A stretch of DNA of 32,549 bases, from contig CANGHX010000012.1 in the NCBI GenBank assembly GCA_947453715.1, positions 1 through 32,549 of the forward strand, in the 5' to 3' direction. The position numbers and the translations under genes are program-made. Below are positions 13,237 through 22,707 of the stretch, piece by piece. This stretch comes from Flavobacteriales bacterium (GTDB taxonomy: Bacteria; Bacteroidota; Bacteroidia; Flavobacteriales_D; Crocinitomicaceae). The notes below the pieces were generated by a model. It was not told the origin of the DNA. It ran no database searches and worked only from the letters and a program-made list of their open reading frames with translations. Every line of letters starts with the position of its first letter. Positions within the stretch are counted from its first letter, which is position 1.

Positions 13237-15309
13237 TTAATTTCCTTTTATTTCAAATTCAGTTCTTCGGTTTTGTTGTTTTCCTTCGTCAGAAGAATTT
13301 GAGGCAATTGGTCTACTTGAACCATAACCTTTTGCAGTCATTCTAGCAGCTACAACTCCTTTACTTACTAAATAAGCAACAACTGCTTCTGCTCTTTGCT
13401 GAGATAATGTTTCGTTAATAGTTGCAGAACCAGTGTTATCTGTATGCCCTGAAATTTCAATTTTCAACGTTGGAACATCTTTCATTAATTTCACTAAACG
13501 ATCTAACTCTGCATTTGATTCAGCTCTTAAAACAGCTTTACCCATGTCAAAAAAGATATTTCGAAGTGCAATTTTACTTCCGATAGCAATGTTTTTCAAC
13601 TCGATTACTGTGTTTACTAAATTATCTCCACTTCCTGTTGGAATGTCAAAGTTTTCTGAGTGAAACAAATAACCCTTCGCTTTTACAGCAATACCGTAAT
13701 TCTTTCCTGAAATCAATGTGATAATGAATTTACCTGTCGCGCTATTCGTTGTGAATGTTTCAATAATTTTACCAGTAGCATTGTCCGTAATTTCAATTTC
13801 TGCTTCAACAGGTTTCTTTGTCATTGCATCAATAGTCGTTCCTTTGAATACTGTAAATGATTTTTTATTTACATCTACCGCAGCTTCAATCTGATGATCT
13901 TTCACTGGCATAGCAACTGAAGCTAATAAATAATCTTCTACATCAAAAATTGGTTTTTTCTCAGGTCCCCAGAAAGTTACTTTATAAATATCGTAACCAC
14001 CTTTTCCTCCTTCACGATTAGATGCGATGTAAGCAAATTTCCCATTCGCCGTTGAAGCAAAAAAGAAGTCATCATAAGGTGTATTAATTGGATAGCCCAT
14101 ATTTACTGGTTTAGACCAAGATCCTTGCATTCTTTTTGAAACAAAAATATCAAAACCTCCCATTGATTCATTCCCTTCAGAAGCGATGTACATTGTTTCT
14201 CCATCGATGTGAATGTAAATTGGTCCATCATCAAATTTAGAGTTAACAATACTTACAGAAGATGCTGTCATAAAATCTTTTAACATTTTATTTTGCATCG
14301 CTGAATTCATAATATCGTACCCATTCTCTTTGCTATCATTATCTCTAGCAAAATAAATACTCCAACCGTCACTACTATATGAAGCAAAACGCTCGTTCGA
14401 CTTCGGAGATGAAATTAAAAAACTCAAAGCTACAGGATCAGACCAATTTAAACCTTGTAATTTAGATTCAAAAATATCTGTTTGACCTGCAACATCTCTG
14501 TGTAATAGCATACTTGTTCCGCTGTAATTCATATTATCTGAAACTTCGTCAACAGGCGTATTAATTGCTCCTGGTAAATCTTTTGGTGTTGACCATTTTC
14601 CATTCGTTAAAGTAGACGAATAAATATCTTTATCATATCCACCTATTTCATTTGGAGTATGTGCATTTGGACGATTAGATGTGAAAACTAACTCAGAACC
14701 ATCCGTTGAAATAGAAGGCGCATAATCATCAAACTCTGTATTCAATTCCGGAACATTATCGACCCAAGCTCTAACACTTGAAGTAACTAATGTTTTTCCT
14801 AATTTACATTCATTTTTACGTTGAGTCACAAATTTCGCGAAATTATCAGCTTTCTTATAATTTGTCTCAAATGCTTGATAAGCAACAATAGCCTCATCAA
14901 ACTTTTTTTCCAAATGCAATGAAAAAGCAACATAATAATCTAAAAATGGATCACAAGTCGGGTCTAATGTTTTTGCTTTTTTGATATATTCAATTCCTTT
15001 AAAAGGATCATTTGAATTTGCGTAACAAACTCCAATTTTAAAATTCAACATTCCATTATTTGGATTGAATTTTTGAGCAATGTCATATTGTTTTAAAGCT
15101 TTTTGATAATTCAATCCTGTATTTTGAACATTAAAAAAAGCTTCATTTCCTAATTTGTAAAAAACATCTCCTGCATCGATAGCGTCTTGCGCTTTTTTCA
15201 ATCCGTCTTTATTCTCTTTAAAGTTAGATGATTTAAATTCAACATTTTGAGCAAACAAACTAGAAGTTGCTACAAATACGATAAGTAATAATATATATTT
15301 TTTAAGCAT
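13237..15309 (-). CDS. TPR-PD40-CRD-OmpA outer-membrane protein (PorE-like)
   Basis: 690 residues. Signal peptide at 1-20 (SSLFAQ). TPR helices cover about 40-165 (YQKALKQYDIAQKFNPNNG; FDEAIVAYQAFE). A PD40 propeller covers about 190-450 (SISTDGSELVFTSNRPNA, FASYSSDGWSIYFARDND, GGFDIFVSKRMQGSW, GGYDIYKVTFWG). A carboxypeptidase-regulatory-like beta domain covers about 480-570 (FKGTTIDAMTKKPVEAEIEI). A C-terminal OmpA domain has FFDMGKAVL, ISGHTDNTGS and QQNRRTEFEIKG, which binds peptidoglycan. This exact order is that of PorE of the type IX secretion system, but several paralogues share it, so the symbol is withheld. It follows the TPR gene by 11 bp (one operon) and has its own terminator. 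Expected in the periplasm, tethering an outer-membrane complex to the wall. Confidence 0.9.
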   Translation of the reverse strand: MLKKYILLLIVFVATSSLFAQNVEFKSSNFKENKDGLKKAQDAIDAGDVFYKLGNEAFFNVQNTGLNYQKALKQYDIAQKFNPNNGMLNFKIGVCYANSNDPFKGIEYIKKAKTLDPTCDPFLDYYVAFSLHLEKKFDEAIVAYQAFETNYKKADNFAKFVTQRKNECKLGKTLVTSSVRAWVDNVPELNTEFDDYAPSISTDGSELVFTSNRPNAHTPNEIGGYDKDIYSSTLTNGKWSTPKDLPGAINTPVDEVSDNMNYSGTSMLLHRDVAGQTDIFESKLQGLNWSDPVALSFLISSPKSNERFASYSSDGWSIYFARDNDSKENGYDIMNSAMQNKMLKDFMTASSVSIVNSKFDDGPIYIHIDGETMYIASEGNESMGGFDIFVSKRMQGSWSKPVNMGYPINTPYDDFFFASTANGKFAYIASNREGGKGGYDIYKVTFWGPEKKPIFDVEDYLLASVAMPVKDHQIEAAVDVNKKSFTVFKGTTIDAMTKKPVEAEIEITDNATGKIIETFTTNSATGKFIITLISGKNYGIAVKAKGYLFHSENFDIPTGSGDNLVNTVIELKNIAIGSKIALRNIFFDMGKAVLRAESNAELDRLVKLMKDVPTLKIEISGHTDNTGSATINETLSQQRAEAVVAYLVSKGVVAARMTAKGYGSSRPIASNSSDEGKQQNRRTEFEIKGN

Positions 15310-15320
15310 GATTTCTAGAT

Positions 15321-16421
15321 TTAATTGTTACAATTTCCTGAATAATACGTTTTTCCTGCATCAGCTCCTAAGTCTTTCGCTCTATGCCAGTCTTCACAAG
15401 CACCATTCAAGTCACGATTCATTTCTCTAGCCATACCTCTATTAATAAAAGCACTTGCGTATTTTGGATCAGCTTGTACTGCTTTATCTCCATATTCCAA
15501 CGCTTTTTTATAGTCTTTTTGTTTAAAATAAATTGCACTCAAGTTTGAAGCCGCAGGCGCATATTTTGGATTAATTGCCAATGCTTTTTCAAAATCTTTT
15601 TTTGCATCATCTAATTTACCTTGTTCCATTAGAGTTACACCACGATTGTTATAAGCTAAATAAAAATTTACATCTACAGAAATAGCACGATTAAAAGCTG
15701 CTAACGCACCAATATAATCTTTCATTTTCTTACGAGTTGTTCCAATGTTATTTAATACAAAAGCCAATTTAGGATTCTTCTTAACAGCTTCTTCATACTC
15801 TTGAATTGCTTTCGGATAATTCTCTAACATTCTGTAACAACTTCCACGATCATTGTATGCAAAAGCATAATTTGGATCTAATTCGATTGCTTTCGTAAAA
15901 TATTTGATTGCGCCATTATAATCTGCTTGTAAAAAACGTAAAGTACCATAATTGTAATGTGCTTTTGCGCTCTTTGGATCAATCTGAATTGACTTTTCGT
16001 AATCTTTTTCAGCATTTAAATAATCACTTTGACCTTGAAAAGCTCTACCTCTTTGGAAATAAGCTTTTGAATAATTTGGATCAATATTAATTAACTCATT
16101 CAACGTTTTTGATGCTTCCGAATACAATTCTGCTTCGTTTTCAGCAACTCCTTTGTTGTAATAAGCTCCCGTAAATTTTGGATCTAATTTTACAGATGTA
16201 GAGAATTGTTCAATTGCTCCTTTGTAATTTTTCTCTCCAAAAAGCTGAATACCTTTATTATAAGCTTCTTGACTTTTTGCAATTGCATCATTTTGGGAAT
16301 TTAGTTTCGCAATTGAATCTCTATAGGCAATTTCTGCCGGTGTTAAATCTTCCAATTGAGCATAAACACCCATCGAGAAAAACAACACAATAGATAAAAT
16401 AGTAGATTTTTTTAACTTCAC
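15321..16421 (-). CDS. Secreted protein with about nine TPR repeats
   Basis: 366 residues, starting at GTG (16421); no better in-frame ATG is seen, and the product begins with a good signal peptide, MKLKKSTILSIVLFF ending GVYAQ. Residues about 50-350 are canonical 34-residue TPRs with the W/G/Y/A/P pattern: YNKGIQLFGEKNYKGAIEQF, AYYNKGVAENEAELYSEASK, AHYNYGTLRFLQADYNGAIK, AYNDRGSCYRMLENYPKAIQ and so on, each ending in -LDP- or -NPK-. The C-terminus (ACEDWHRAKDLGADAGKTYY, then SGNC) is a common capping motif. Probably a periplasmic protein-interaction scaffold. It is transcribed with the PorE-like gene 11 bp downstream, suggesting the two act in the same complex (inference). Confidence 0.88.
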   Translation of the reverse strand: MKLKKSTILSIVLFFSMGVYAQLEDLTPAEIAYRDSIAKLNSQNDAIAKSQEAYNKGIQLFGEKNYKGAIEQFSTSVKLDPKFTGAYYNKGVAENEAELYSEASKTLNELINIDPNYSKAYFQRGRAFQGQSDYLNAEKDYEKSIQIDPKSAKAHYNYGTLRFLQADYNGAIKYFTKAIELDPNYAFAYNDRGSCYRMLENYPKAIQEYEEAVKKNPKLAFVLNNIGTTRKKMKDYIGALAAFNRAISVDVNFYLAYNNRGVTLMEQGKLDDAKKDFEKALAINPKYAPAASNLSAIYFKQKDYKKALEYGDKAVQADPKYASAFINRGMAREMNRDLNGACEDWHRAKDLGADAGKTYYSGNCNN

Positions 16422-16621
16422 TTTCTCTGGTTTTAAATTTTTAGCGTTTTCGAATATACTAAGTCTAATTATTTTTTTGAATTAGAAGTTTTCAACACAC
16501 TTGGACAATCTTCAAATAATTTCAATATACATTTTGACAAATAAACCCACTCAAACTGAAATAATCAAAGGAAAAATCTAATTAATTACAAGTAATAATC
16601 GTTCTATGTTATGAACTAAAA
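16422..16621. other. Divergent intergenic region between TPR operon and thiolase
   Basis: Control region of about 250 bp in total. Facing the TPR gene there is a weak TATATTCG box (about 16455-16462, reverse strand). The rest is AT-rich with no gene or RNA signature seen. Confidence 0.35.
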
Positions 16622-16653
16622 TTGTTATTAATTTATCAAAATGATTACCTTTA
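16622..16653 (+). promoter_or_regulatory. Candidate thiolase promoter
   Basis: TTG at 16622-16624 and TACCTTTA at 16646-16653 are spaced 21 bp apart. The second is one mismatch from the TAnnTTTG -7 consensus. The ATG at 16673 follows after 19 bp. Confidence 0.45.
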
Positions 16654-16672
16654 AAGCCGTAAAACTTGAACT

Positions 16673-17881
16673 ATGTCAAAAGAAGTATATATTGTAGATG
16701 GTGTTAGAACTGCCATTGGAAGTTTTGGTGGAACTTTAGCGCCAGTTAGAACAGATGATTTAGGAGCTATCGCCTTAAAAGGACTGATGGATCGTCACCC
16801 AAATCTTGATCCTTTATTGATTGAAGATGTCATAATGGGATGTGCTAATCAAGCAGGAGAAGACAACCGAAATGTTGCGAGAATGTCAAGTTTATTAGCT
16901 GGTTTACCATACCAATTAGGAGGTGAAACTGTAAATAGATTGTGTGCTTCAGGAATGGCCGCTACAATGAATGCTGCTAGAGCGATTAAAGATGGTGCTG
17001 GAGATATTTACATCGCTGGTGGTGTTGAACATATGACACGTGGCCCATGGGTTATCTCTAAAACTTCATCAGCATACGGCCGTGATGCTCAAATGTATGA
17101 TTCATCTTTTGGATGGCGTTTTATCAACCCTAAAATGGAAGAATTATATGGTGTTGACAGCATGGGAGGTACAGCTGAAAATTTAGCTGAAATGTATAAA
17201 ATCGACAGAGCTTCACAAGATAAATTCTCAGCTTGGTCACAAGAAAAGGCTGCAAAAGCTATTCAATCTGGTCGATTCGCTGAAGAAATTATTCCAGTTT
17301 CAATTCCTCAAAAAAAGAAAGATCCACTCGTTTTCCAACAAGATGAATTTGCTCGTCCGGAAACAACATTAGATACATTAGGAGGTTTAAGACCTGCTTT
17401 CAAAAAAGATGGAACGGTAACTGCTGGAAATGCATCAGGTTTAAATGATGGTGCTGCAGCATTATTAATCGCATCAAGAGAAGCAGTTGAAAAACACAAC
17501 TTAAAACCTTTGGCTAAAATTATTTCAGGTGCAATTGCAGGAGTTGAACCTCGAATCATGGGAATCGGTCCCGTTTATGCATCTAAAAAAGCACTTGAAA
17601 GAGCTGGTTTAACGTTAGACCAAATGGATATTTTAGAATTAAACGAAGCGTTTGCTGCTCAAGTTCTTGCATGTACACGTGAATTAGGCTTAGAAGATAA
17701 TGATCCAAGAATTAATCCGAACGGAGGTGCAATTGCTTTAGGTCACCCTCTTGGAATGTCTGGCGCTAGAATATTACTTTCAGCAGCGATTGAGTTACAA
17801 AAAACCAATAAGCGTTATGCACTAGTTACAATGTGTATCGGACTTGGTCAAGGATATGCAGTTGTTATAGAAAGAGCATAA
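16673..17881 (+). CDS. Acetyl-CoA C-acyltransferase (thiolase), PcaF/PaaJ-like
   Basis: 402 residues, full length for a thiolase. The nucleophile Cys91 is in NRLCASGM, His358 in GGAIALGHPLGMSGARI and the second catalytic Cys388 in TMCIGLGQG. TVTAGNASGLNDGAAALLIA and ELNEAFAAQ are conserved. Segments such as GCANQAGEDNRNVARM, GWRFINPKMEELYGVDSM and PRIMGIGP are closest, from memory, to 3-oxoadipyl-CoA thiolases (PcaF/PaaJ), which release succinyl-CoA and acetyl-CoA from aromatic breakdown. No other aromatic-degradation or beta-oxidation gene is nearby, so a general fatty-acid role is equally possible. The next gene starts 45 bp downstream on the same strand. Confidence 0.93.
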   Translation: MSKEVYIVDGVRTAIGSFGGTLAPVRTDDLGAIALKGLMDRHPNLDPLLIEDVIMGCANQAGEDNRNVARMSSLLAGLPYQLGGETVNRLCASGMAATMNAARAIKDGAGDIYIAGGVEHMTRGPWVISKTSSAYGRDAQMYDSSFGWRFINPKMEELYGVDSMGGTAENLAEMYKIDRASQDKFSAWSQEKAAKAIQSGRFAEEIIPVSIPQKKKDPLVFQQDEFARPETTLDTLGGLRPAFKKDGTVTAGNASGLNDGAAALLIASREAVEKHNLKPLAKIISGAIAGVEPRIMGIGPVYASKKALERAGLTLDQMDILELNEAFAAQVLACTRELGLEDNDPRINPNGGAIALGHPLGMSGARILLSAAIELQKTNKRYALVTMCIGLGQGYAVVIERA

Positions 17882-17926
17882 GTTTACCAACCTTTTAAAA
17901 ATCAAAACGTTTGTTATAGTACGATT

Positions 17927-19519
17927 ATGAAAAAAATTATATTTCTTATTACAATAAGCGTTTTTTTGTTTTCATGTAGAAAACAAAAAACATCTTGGGA
18001 TTCGGATTGGAATATTCCAGTAATAAACGATACGATAACGCTCAATAAATTTGTGAATGATTCGACGCTATCCGTTTTATCTTCAGGTATGTATGAGTTA
18101 GATTTACATCGTACATTGATGGACATAAACTTAACTGATCTTATAACAATTCCCGATACAACAATAAAAACAAATTATTCATTATCTGTCAACAATTTAG
18201 TTGTTGCACCAGGCACCAACTTTGTTAACCCTTCCCAAATAGACGAACACCCTATTGATTTAAAAGATGTTCAATTAAAAAAAATAAGAGTTAAACAAGG
18301 TGCAATTGAATTGAAGTTATCGAATCCAATAGGTACTAAAACATATTTCACTGTAACGCTACCAGGTGTTTCTAAAAATGGTATTGATTATCAGCATCAA
18401 TATATTGCACCAGCAGGTTCTCAAAATAACCCTGGTATCGTAAATGAAACCGTAGACATATCAGGTTATGATATGGATTTAACGGGTGTAAATGGTGGCA
18501 CATACAATGTTTTACAATCTTATGTTTCAGTTAAAACAGACCCTAATGGTCCTTCAGTTACAATCACTAATCAAGATGTCACAAAAATTGAGGCAACAAT
18601 AAAAAATATTAAGGTTGATTATGCTAGAGGTTATTTTGGAAATAAAATTATTTCAGATACAACAACAACGACAATCAATGCATTATCAAAATTAATTGCT
18701 GGTTCAATTGATTTACCATCTACTAATTTAAAATTCACTATTTCAAATGGACTGAAAATTAGTGCTAAAGCGACTTTATTCGAAATTAAAAGTGAAAATT
18801 ATGCTTCAAACAGTGTAACGCTTCAACATCCTCAAATAGGTCAACCAATGTTTTTAGATCCAGCAACGGGTACGTGGGATAATTTCACTCCAAGCCTAAA
18901 AACTATTCAGTTTAATTCTTTGAACAGTAATTTAGAAGCCTATTTAGAAAATTTAGGTGCTAAACATTCGATTGGTTATTCGATTCAATTGAATCCTTGG
19001 GGAAATGTTTCTGGAGGTTGGAATGAAATATTCCCTAACAGTAAATTAAAAGTTTCCATTGACGCCCAAATGCCCTTAACAATAGGATTTAATGGGTTAA
19101 CGGCTCAAGACACATTTGATTTTGATTTAAATCAAGATGAGAAAAAATCACAAATAAGTTCAGGAAAATTTAGTCTTTTTACTCAAAATTCTTTTCCTTT
19201 CGGAAGCGAAATTACTTTGTTTTTGCTTGATCACTCTGGAAACATTCTTTACACTATTTCTGGTGATGAAAAAATCACATCTTCACTTTATGGAATCGAC
19301 TATACTTCTCAAGGATTAATTTACTCTAAATCAACAGTTAACTTTGATTTATCAGAGGAAGTCATAAAAAACATGAGTTCAATTCATAAAATTGTCGTAA
19401 GAGCAAAAGTGGATAGTCCTTCTCCTCCTTCAGGAACAAACCAACAAGTGATTATTCCTGAAGGTGCATTTCTTGGCGTTCAATTAAAAGCAATATTCAA
19501 ACTAAAAGCACGAATTTAA
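17927..19519 (+). CDS. Predicted surface lipoprotein of unknown function
   Basis: 530 residues; family not recognised. The signal MKKIIFLITISVFLFSC gives lipid acceptor Cys17 in FLFSC, followed by RKQKTSWDSDWNIPVIND. A WxxxxNIPVI-like start after the lipobox is seen in large Bacteroidota lipoproteins (impression only). The remainder is predicted beta-rich, with repeated long strands and turn-rich loops, and shows no catalytic motif or membrane segment. Its TAA is immediately followed by the ATG of the next gene (no gap), and that gene overlaps the third, so the three are almost certainly translated together: lipoprotein, beta-barrel, T9SS cargo. The thiolase upstream may share the transcript but seems functionally unrelated. 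Confidence 0.7.
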   Translation: MKKIIFLITISVFLFSCRKQKTSWDSDWNIPVINDTITLNKFVNDSTLSVLSSGMYELDLHRTLMDINLTDLITIPDTTIKTNYSLSVNNLVVAPGTNFVNPSQIDEHPIDLKDVQLKKIRVKQGAIELKLSNPIGTKTYFTVTLPGVSKNGIDYQHQYIAPAGSQNNPGIVNETVDISGYDMDLTGVNGGTYNVLQSYVSVKTDPNGPSVTITNQDVTKIEATIKNIKVDYARGYFGNKIISDTTTTTINALSKLIAGSIDLPSTNLKFTISNGLKISAKATLFEIKSENYASNSVTLQHPQIGQPMFLDPATGTWDNFTPSLKTIQFNSLNSNLEAYLENLGAKHSIGYSIQLNPWGNVSGGWNEIFPNSKLKVSIDAQMPLTIGFNGLTAQDTFDFDLNQDEKKSQISSGKFSLFTQNSFPFGSEITLFLLDHSGNILYTISGDEKITSSLYGIDYTSQGLIYSKSTVNFDLSEEVIKNMSSIHKIVVRAKVDSPSPPSGTNQQVIIPEGAFLGVQLKAIFKLKARI

Positions 19520-20743
19520 ATGAAATTATATCTTTTCATATTGGCATTTATTTCTGGAGTTTGTTACTCACAACAACTTCTTCCTATTCAATATGACACA
19601 CTTTCAAACTATAATGAAATTATCATAAATGGTTCAGGAGAATATTCTTCAACTGCAATGAGAAATGAATTTATGGGGAAATTCATAAATGGAGGATTTA
19701 TTTCAAATGATGTTAAAGATCAAACTTTTAAAAAACTTAAAGGCATAAACATCACTGGTTTTGATGTTTCTTCCGAACTGGAATACAGGTTATTGAAAGT
19801 CAATTTGTTTAAACATTCAAATTTAGGTCTAATTGTAAAAACAGGCTATACTTCAATCGGATCAATCTCTTATTCGAAAGATGCTTTTGGATTAACATTT
19901 TATGGAAATGAGCAATACATTGATAAAACCGTCAATTTTTCAGGTACAGAATTCAAATTCTCAACATTTCAAAAAATTGGATTAGGTATCATTTTCAAAA
20001 AAACAAAATCAAGTATTTGCTTCAATTACTATAACTTACAAAACAATATTCAAAGTTCAATCATTCAAGGTTCATTTTATCAACCCAATGGAGGATTAAA
20101 TGATAGTTTAAAAATAAATGGAGACTTTAGTGCTTCGAATGGAACTCGATTTAATAAAGGATTTGGTGTTGGCATTGATTTAGATTTAAAATTAAAGATC
20201 GACTGGACGAAAGAACAAAATGCATATATCCAATTTGTGGTTAAAAATTTAGGATTAGCAACAATTTCATCAGGTGCAACAACTTATGTCTTTGATTCAA
20301 CCTATCATTACAGTGGTTTCAAATTAAATCAATTAATAGGTAAAAACAATGTGTTTGATGACACCACTCAAATCTACTCTCAATTAGGAATACAAAAATC
20401 AATTCATAGATCAAATCTATTTTTACCAGTAATGTTTCAAGTAGGTAAAATTGTAGATCAATATCAAATCCGAAAATTGCAATCATTTTTTGGAATAAGA
20501 ATGTTTCCTACAATGGCTTATATACCAATGGTGTATGCTGGTGCTAATTACAAATTGAATCAAATTTTTGATATCGGACTTCAAGAAAGTTATGGAGGAT
20601 TCGCGTATTTTAGAACTGGAATATATGTTAATGCAAAAATAAAAAAATGTGTATTTGGAATTGCATCTGAAAATATCATTGGTGCTTTCAATAAAAACGG
20701 GAATGGTAAATCATTAATTTTTAGACTACAATGCAGATTTTAA
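19520..20743 (+). CDS. Outer-membrane beta-barrel protein, DUF5723-like
   Basis: 407 residues. Signal peptide MKLYLFILAFISGVCYSQ. The body alternates hydrophobic/polar strands with glycines and aromatics, as in transmembrane beta-barrels: ISYSKDAFGLTFYGNEQYID, GLGIIFKKTKSSICFNYYN, GVGIDLDLKLKIDW, AYIQFVVKNLGLATISSG, and it ends FRLQCRF with a terminal aromatic residue. Overall it resembles the DUF5723 family of Bacteroidota (by eye; not checked). Start ATG at 19520 abuts the lipoprotein stop; its own end overlaps the next gene by 13 bp. Inferred role: outer-membrane partner of the lipoprotein or of the secreted propeller. Confidence 0.65.
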   Translation: MKLYLFILAFISGVCYSQQLLPIQYDTLSNYNEIIINGSGEYSSTAMRNEFMGKFINGGFISNDVKDQTFKKLKGINITGFDVSSELEYRLLKVNLFKHSNLGLIVKTGYTSIGSISYSKDAFGLTFYGNEQYIDKTVNFSGTEFKFSTFQKIGLGIIFKKTKSSICFNYYNLQNNIQSSIIQGSFYQPNGGLNDSLKINGDFSASNGTRFNKGFGVGIDLDLKLKIDWTKEQNAYIQFVVKNLGLATISSGATTYVFDSTYHYSGFKLNQLIGKNNVFDDTTQIYSQLGIQKSIHRSNLFLPVMFQVGKIVDQYQIRKLQSFFGIRMFPTMAYIPMVYAGANYKLNQIFDIGLQESYGGFAYFRTGIYVNAKIKKCVFGIASENIIGAFNKNGNGKSLIFRLQCRF

Positions 20744-22188
20744 TTAAAACATTTCTGATTCTCTTTTTGCCATTTTTAGGATGGTCACAAATTTCATTTT
20801 ATAAATTGTACTCGAATAATGGTTACGATTTTGGTCAAGGTGCTGTGCAATTAGAAGATAGCAGTTACATTATCACTGGTTCTTCAAGTAGTTTTAGTGA
20901 AACCAATTCTTCTCAAGCTTTTTTAATGAAAATTGATAGTTTAGGTAATAATAAATGGTCAAAAAATTATGGTGGTATTGAATCTGATTGGGGAAGACGA
21001 GTATTGTATTCAAAAAATGATGCTCTATATGTTAGTGGATTTACTAATTCAATTGGAAATGGCGGATATGATTTTTATCTCATCAAAACTGATTTATCAG
21101 GAAATTTAATTTGGGAAAAATCTTATGGTGGTTCAGGTTGGGAAAAAGTAAATGATGCCATATTACTGCCAGATACAAGTGTCATAATGGTTGGTGAAAC
21201 CAATTCGGAAACACTTGGTGATAAAGATATTTATATAGTTAAAACTGATAAAAATGGTGATACATTATGGACTAAACAAATTGGTACTTCAGGAGAAGAC
21301 TTTGCAACAAGCATTCGTATTTTAAATGATTCTATTTGTATCATTGGTGGTCAAATTTACAATTCTGATTCTTTGATGACGAAAGCCTACCTATTAAAAT
21401 TAAATGTAGACGGCACAATCATCTGGGAACATCAATATGGAAAACATGGAAATACAATTTTTAAAGATTTATGTTTAGTAGGAGACCATATTAATGCGGT
21501 TGGACATAAACAAAATATCTTAACAGGAAAAATTGACCCAATTTGTTCTAAAATATTTTTAAATGGGAATGAAGATTATCTATTCGAAGACATTTTGACT
21601 GGTGACTACTACTACGAATTAGTTTCAACTTACGCTCAAACGAATAAACTTTACTTAGCAATTAATTCTTCAGTATCTGGCACAACATACCCCGATGGAT
21701 TAGATTTATCAATTGCCAGATATAGTGAATCTTTATTATGGGACAATCATTCTGTTAATGTCTCAAATATTGGTGATGATATAGGTGGACAAATAATACC
21801 TACCAGTGATGGTGGGGTAATAATGGTAGGTTATAACACTCATTTTGGAAGTGGAGGAAATAATGTATTCGCTCTAAAAATTAGCGGTGATGAAGTTTTT
21901 CCAAATACGGCTTTACCCCCTTTTGTTTCACCTTTAGTTGAATTAATTGAATTGGAAAATGAAAAAATATCATATTACCCAAATCCAGCGAACAATGTTT
22001 TAACTGTAATATTACCCGAAAATTGGGAAGGATTGGTATCTCTAACAGATCTACTTGGTAAACAATTGTTTGAACAAGAAAATCCTACACAAATCGAATT
22101 AAGCGACTATTCAAATGGAAATTACATTTTAACCTTCAGAAATTCAAATGGTTCAAAATCGAGTAAAATGATTACAATCAATCATTAA
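20731..22188 (+). CDS. T9SS-exported beta-propeller protein
   Basis: 485 residues. The ATG lies inside the last codons of the barrel gene (CAATGCAG), overlapping it by 13 bp, so translational coupling is likely. Signal peptide MQILIKTFLILFLPFLGWSQ. Residues 30-395 are propeller blades with a repeating D-x-x-G-N/D-x-x-W-x-K-x-Y/I-G-G pattern, for example DSLGNNKWSKNYGG, DLSGNLIWEKSYGGSG and DKNGDTLWTKQIG. C-terminal type A sorting domain: KISYYPNPANNVLTVILPEN, LTDLLGKQLFEQ, SNGNYILTF, ending KSSKMITINH. Exported by type IX secretion. It ends at 22188, exactly abutting the stop codon of kdsC on the other strand, with no terminator between them. Confidence 0.85.
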   Translation: MQILIKTFLILFLPFLGWSQISFYKLYSNNGYDFGQGAVQLEDSSYIITGSSSSFSETNSSQAFLMKIDSLGNNKWSKNYGGIESDWGRRVLYSKNDALYVSGFTNSIGNGGYDFYLIKTDLSGNLIWEKSYGGSGWEKVNDAILLPDTSVIMVGETNSETLGDKDIYIVKTDKNGDTLWTKQIGTSGEDFATSIRILNDSICIIGGQIYNSDSLMTKAYLLKLNVDGTIIWEHQYGKHGNTIFKDLCLVGDHINAVGHKQNILTGKIDPICSKIFLNGNEDYLFEDILTGDYYYELVSTYAQTNKLYLAINSSVSGTTYPDGLDLSIARYSESLLWDNHSVNVSNIGDDIGGQIIPTSDGGVIMVGYNTHFGSGGNNVFALKISGDEVFPNTALPPFVSPLVELIELENEKISYYPNPANNVLTVILPENWEGLVSLTDLLGKQLFEQENPTQIELSDYSNGNYILTFRNSNGSKSSKMITINH

Positions 22189-22707
22189 CTACCATTCAAA
22201 AGCTTGTTCAGTAAACCATTTACCTTGAACTCTTAGCGTTTGTTCAATAACATCTCTCACGCATCCATTCCCTCCAAGAATAGGTGATTGATAATGTGAT
22301 ATTTGCTTGATTTCAACACATGCATCCTGCGGACATGTTGCTACTCCAACCGTTTTCATTATATGATAATCAGGAATATCGTCCCCCATATATAAAACTT
22401 CAGAATCATTTAGCGCATATTTTGCTTTCAGATCTTTATAAACATTTAGCTTATTAGATGAACGAAGATGTACTTCTTTTACACCTAAACCTCCTAGTGC
22501 TTCTTTTACATCGTTGGAGTTTCCGCCTGTAATTATAAAAATATTATATCCCAATTTTGAAGCATATTGAAGTGCATAACCATCTTTAGAATTTAGACTT
22601 CTCATGAAGTCTCCTTTGTATAACAATATATTACTATTTGTCAATACTCCATCAACATCAAAAATAAATGTTTTTACAGTATTTAATCTTTCTTTATAAC
22701 TAGTCAT
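22189..22707 (-). CDS. kdsC: 3-deoxy-D-manno-octulosonate 8-phosphate phosphatase (KdsC-type HAD)
   Basis: 172 residues, the usual length for KdsC without a cap domain. HAD motif I is FDVDGVLT with catalytic Asp17 and Asp19; motif II is the Thr in IITGG; motif IV is YMGDDIPDYHIM. RSLNSKDGYAL and HLRSSNKLNVYKDL (the motif III Lys) also match KdsC. The enzyme removes phosphate from Kdo-8-P in the cytoplasm, giving Kdo for the LPS core. The start overlaps the upstream DUF2520 gene by 8 bp, so the two are co-translated. Other sugar-phosphate specificity (for example KDN-9-P) cannot be excluded by sequence. Confidence 0.92.
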   Translation of the reverse strand: MTSYKERLNTVKTFIFDVDGVLTNSNILLYKGDFMRSLNSKDGYALQYASKLGYNIFIITGGNSNDVKEALGGLGVKEVHLRSSNKLNVYKDLKAKYALNDSEVLYMGDDIPDYHIMKTVGVATCPQDACVEIKQISHYQSPILGGNGCVRDVIEQTLRVQGKWFTEQAFEW

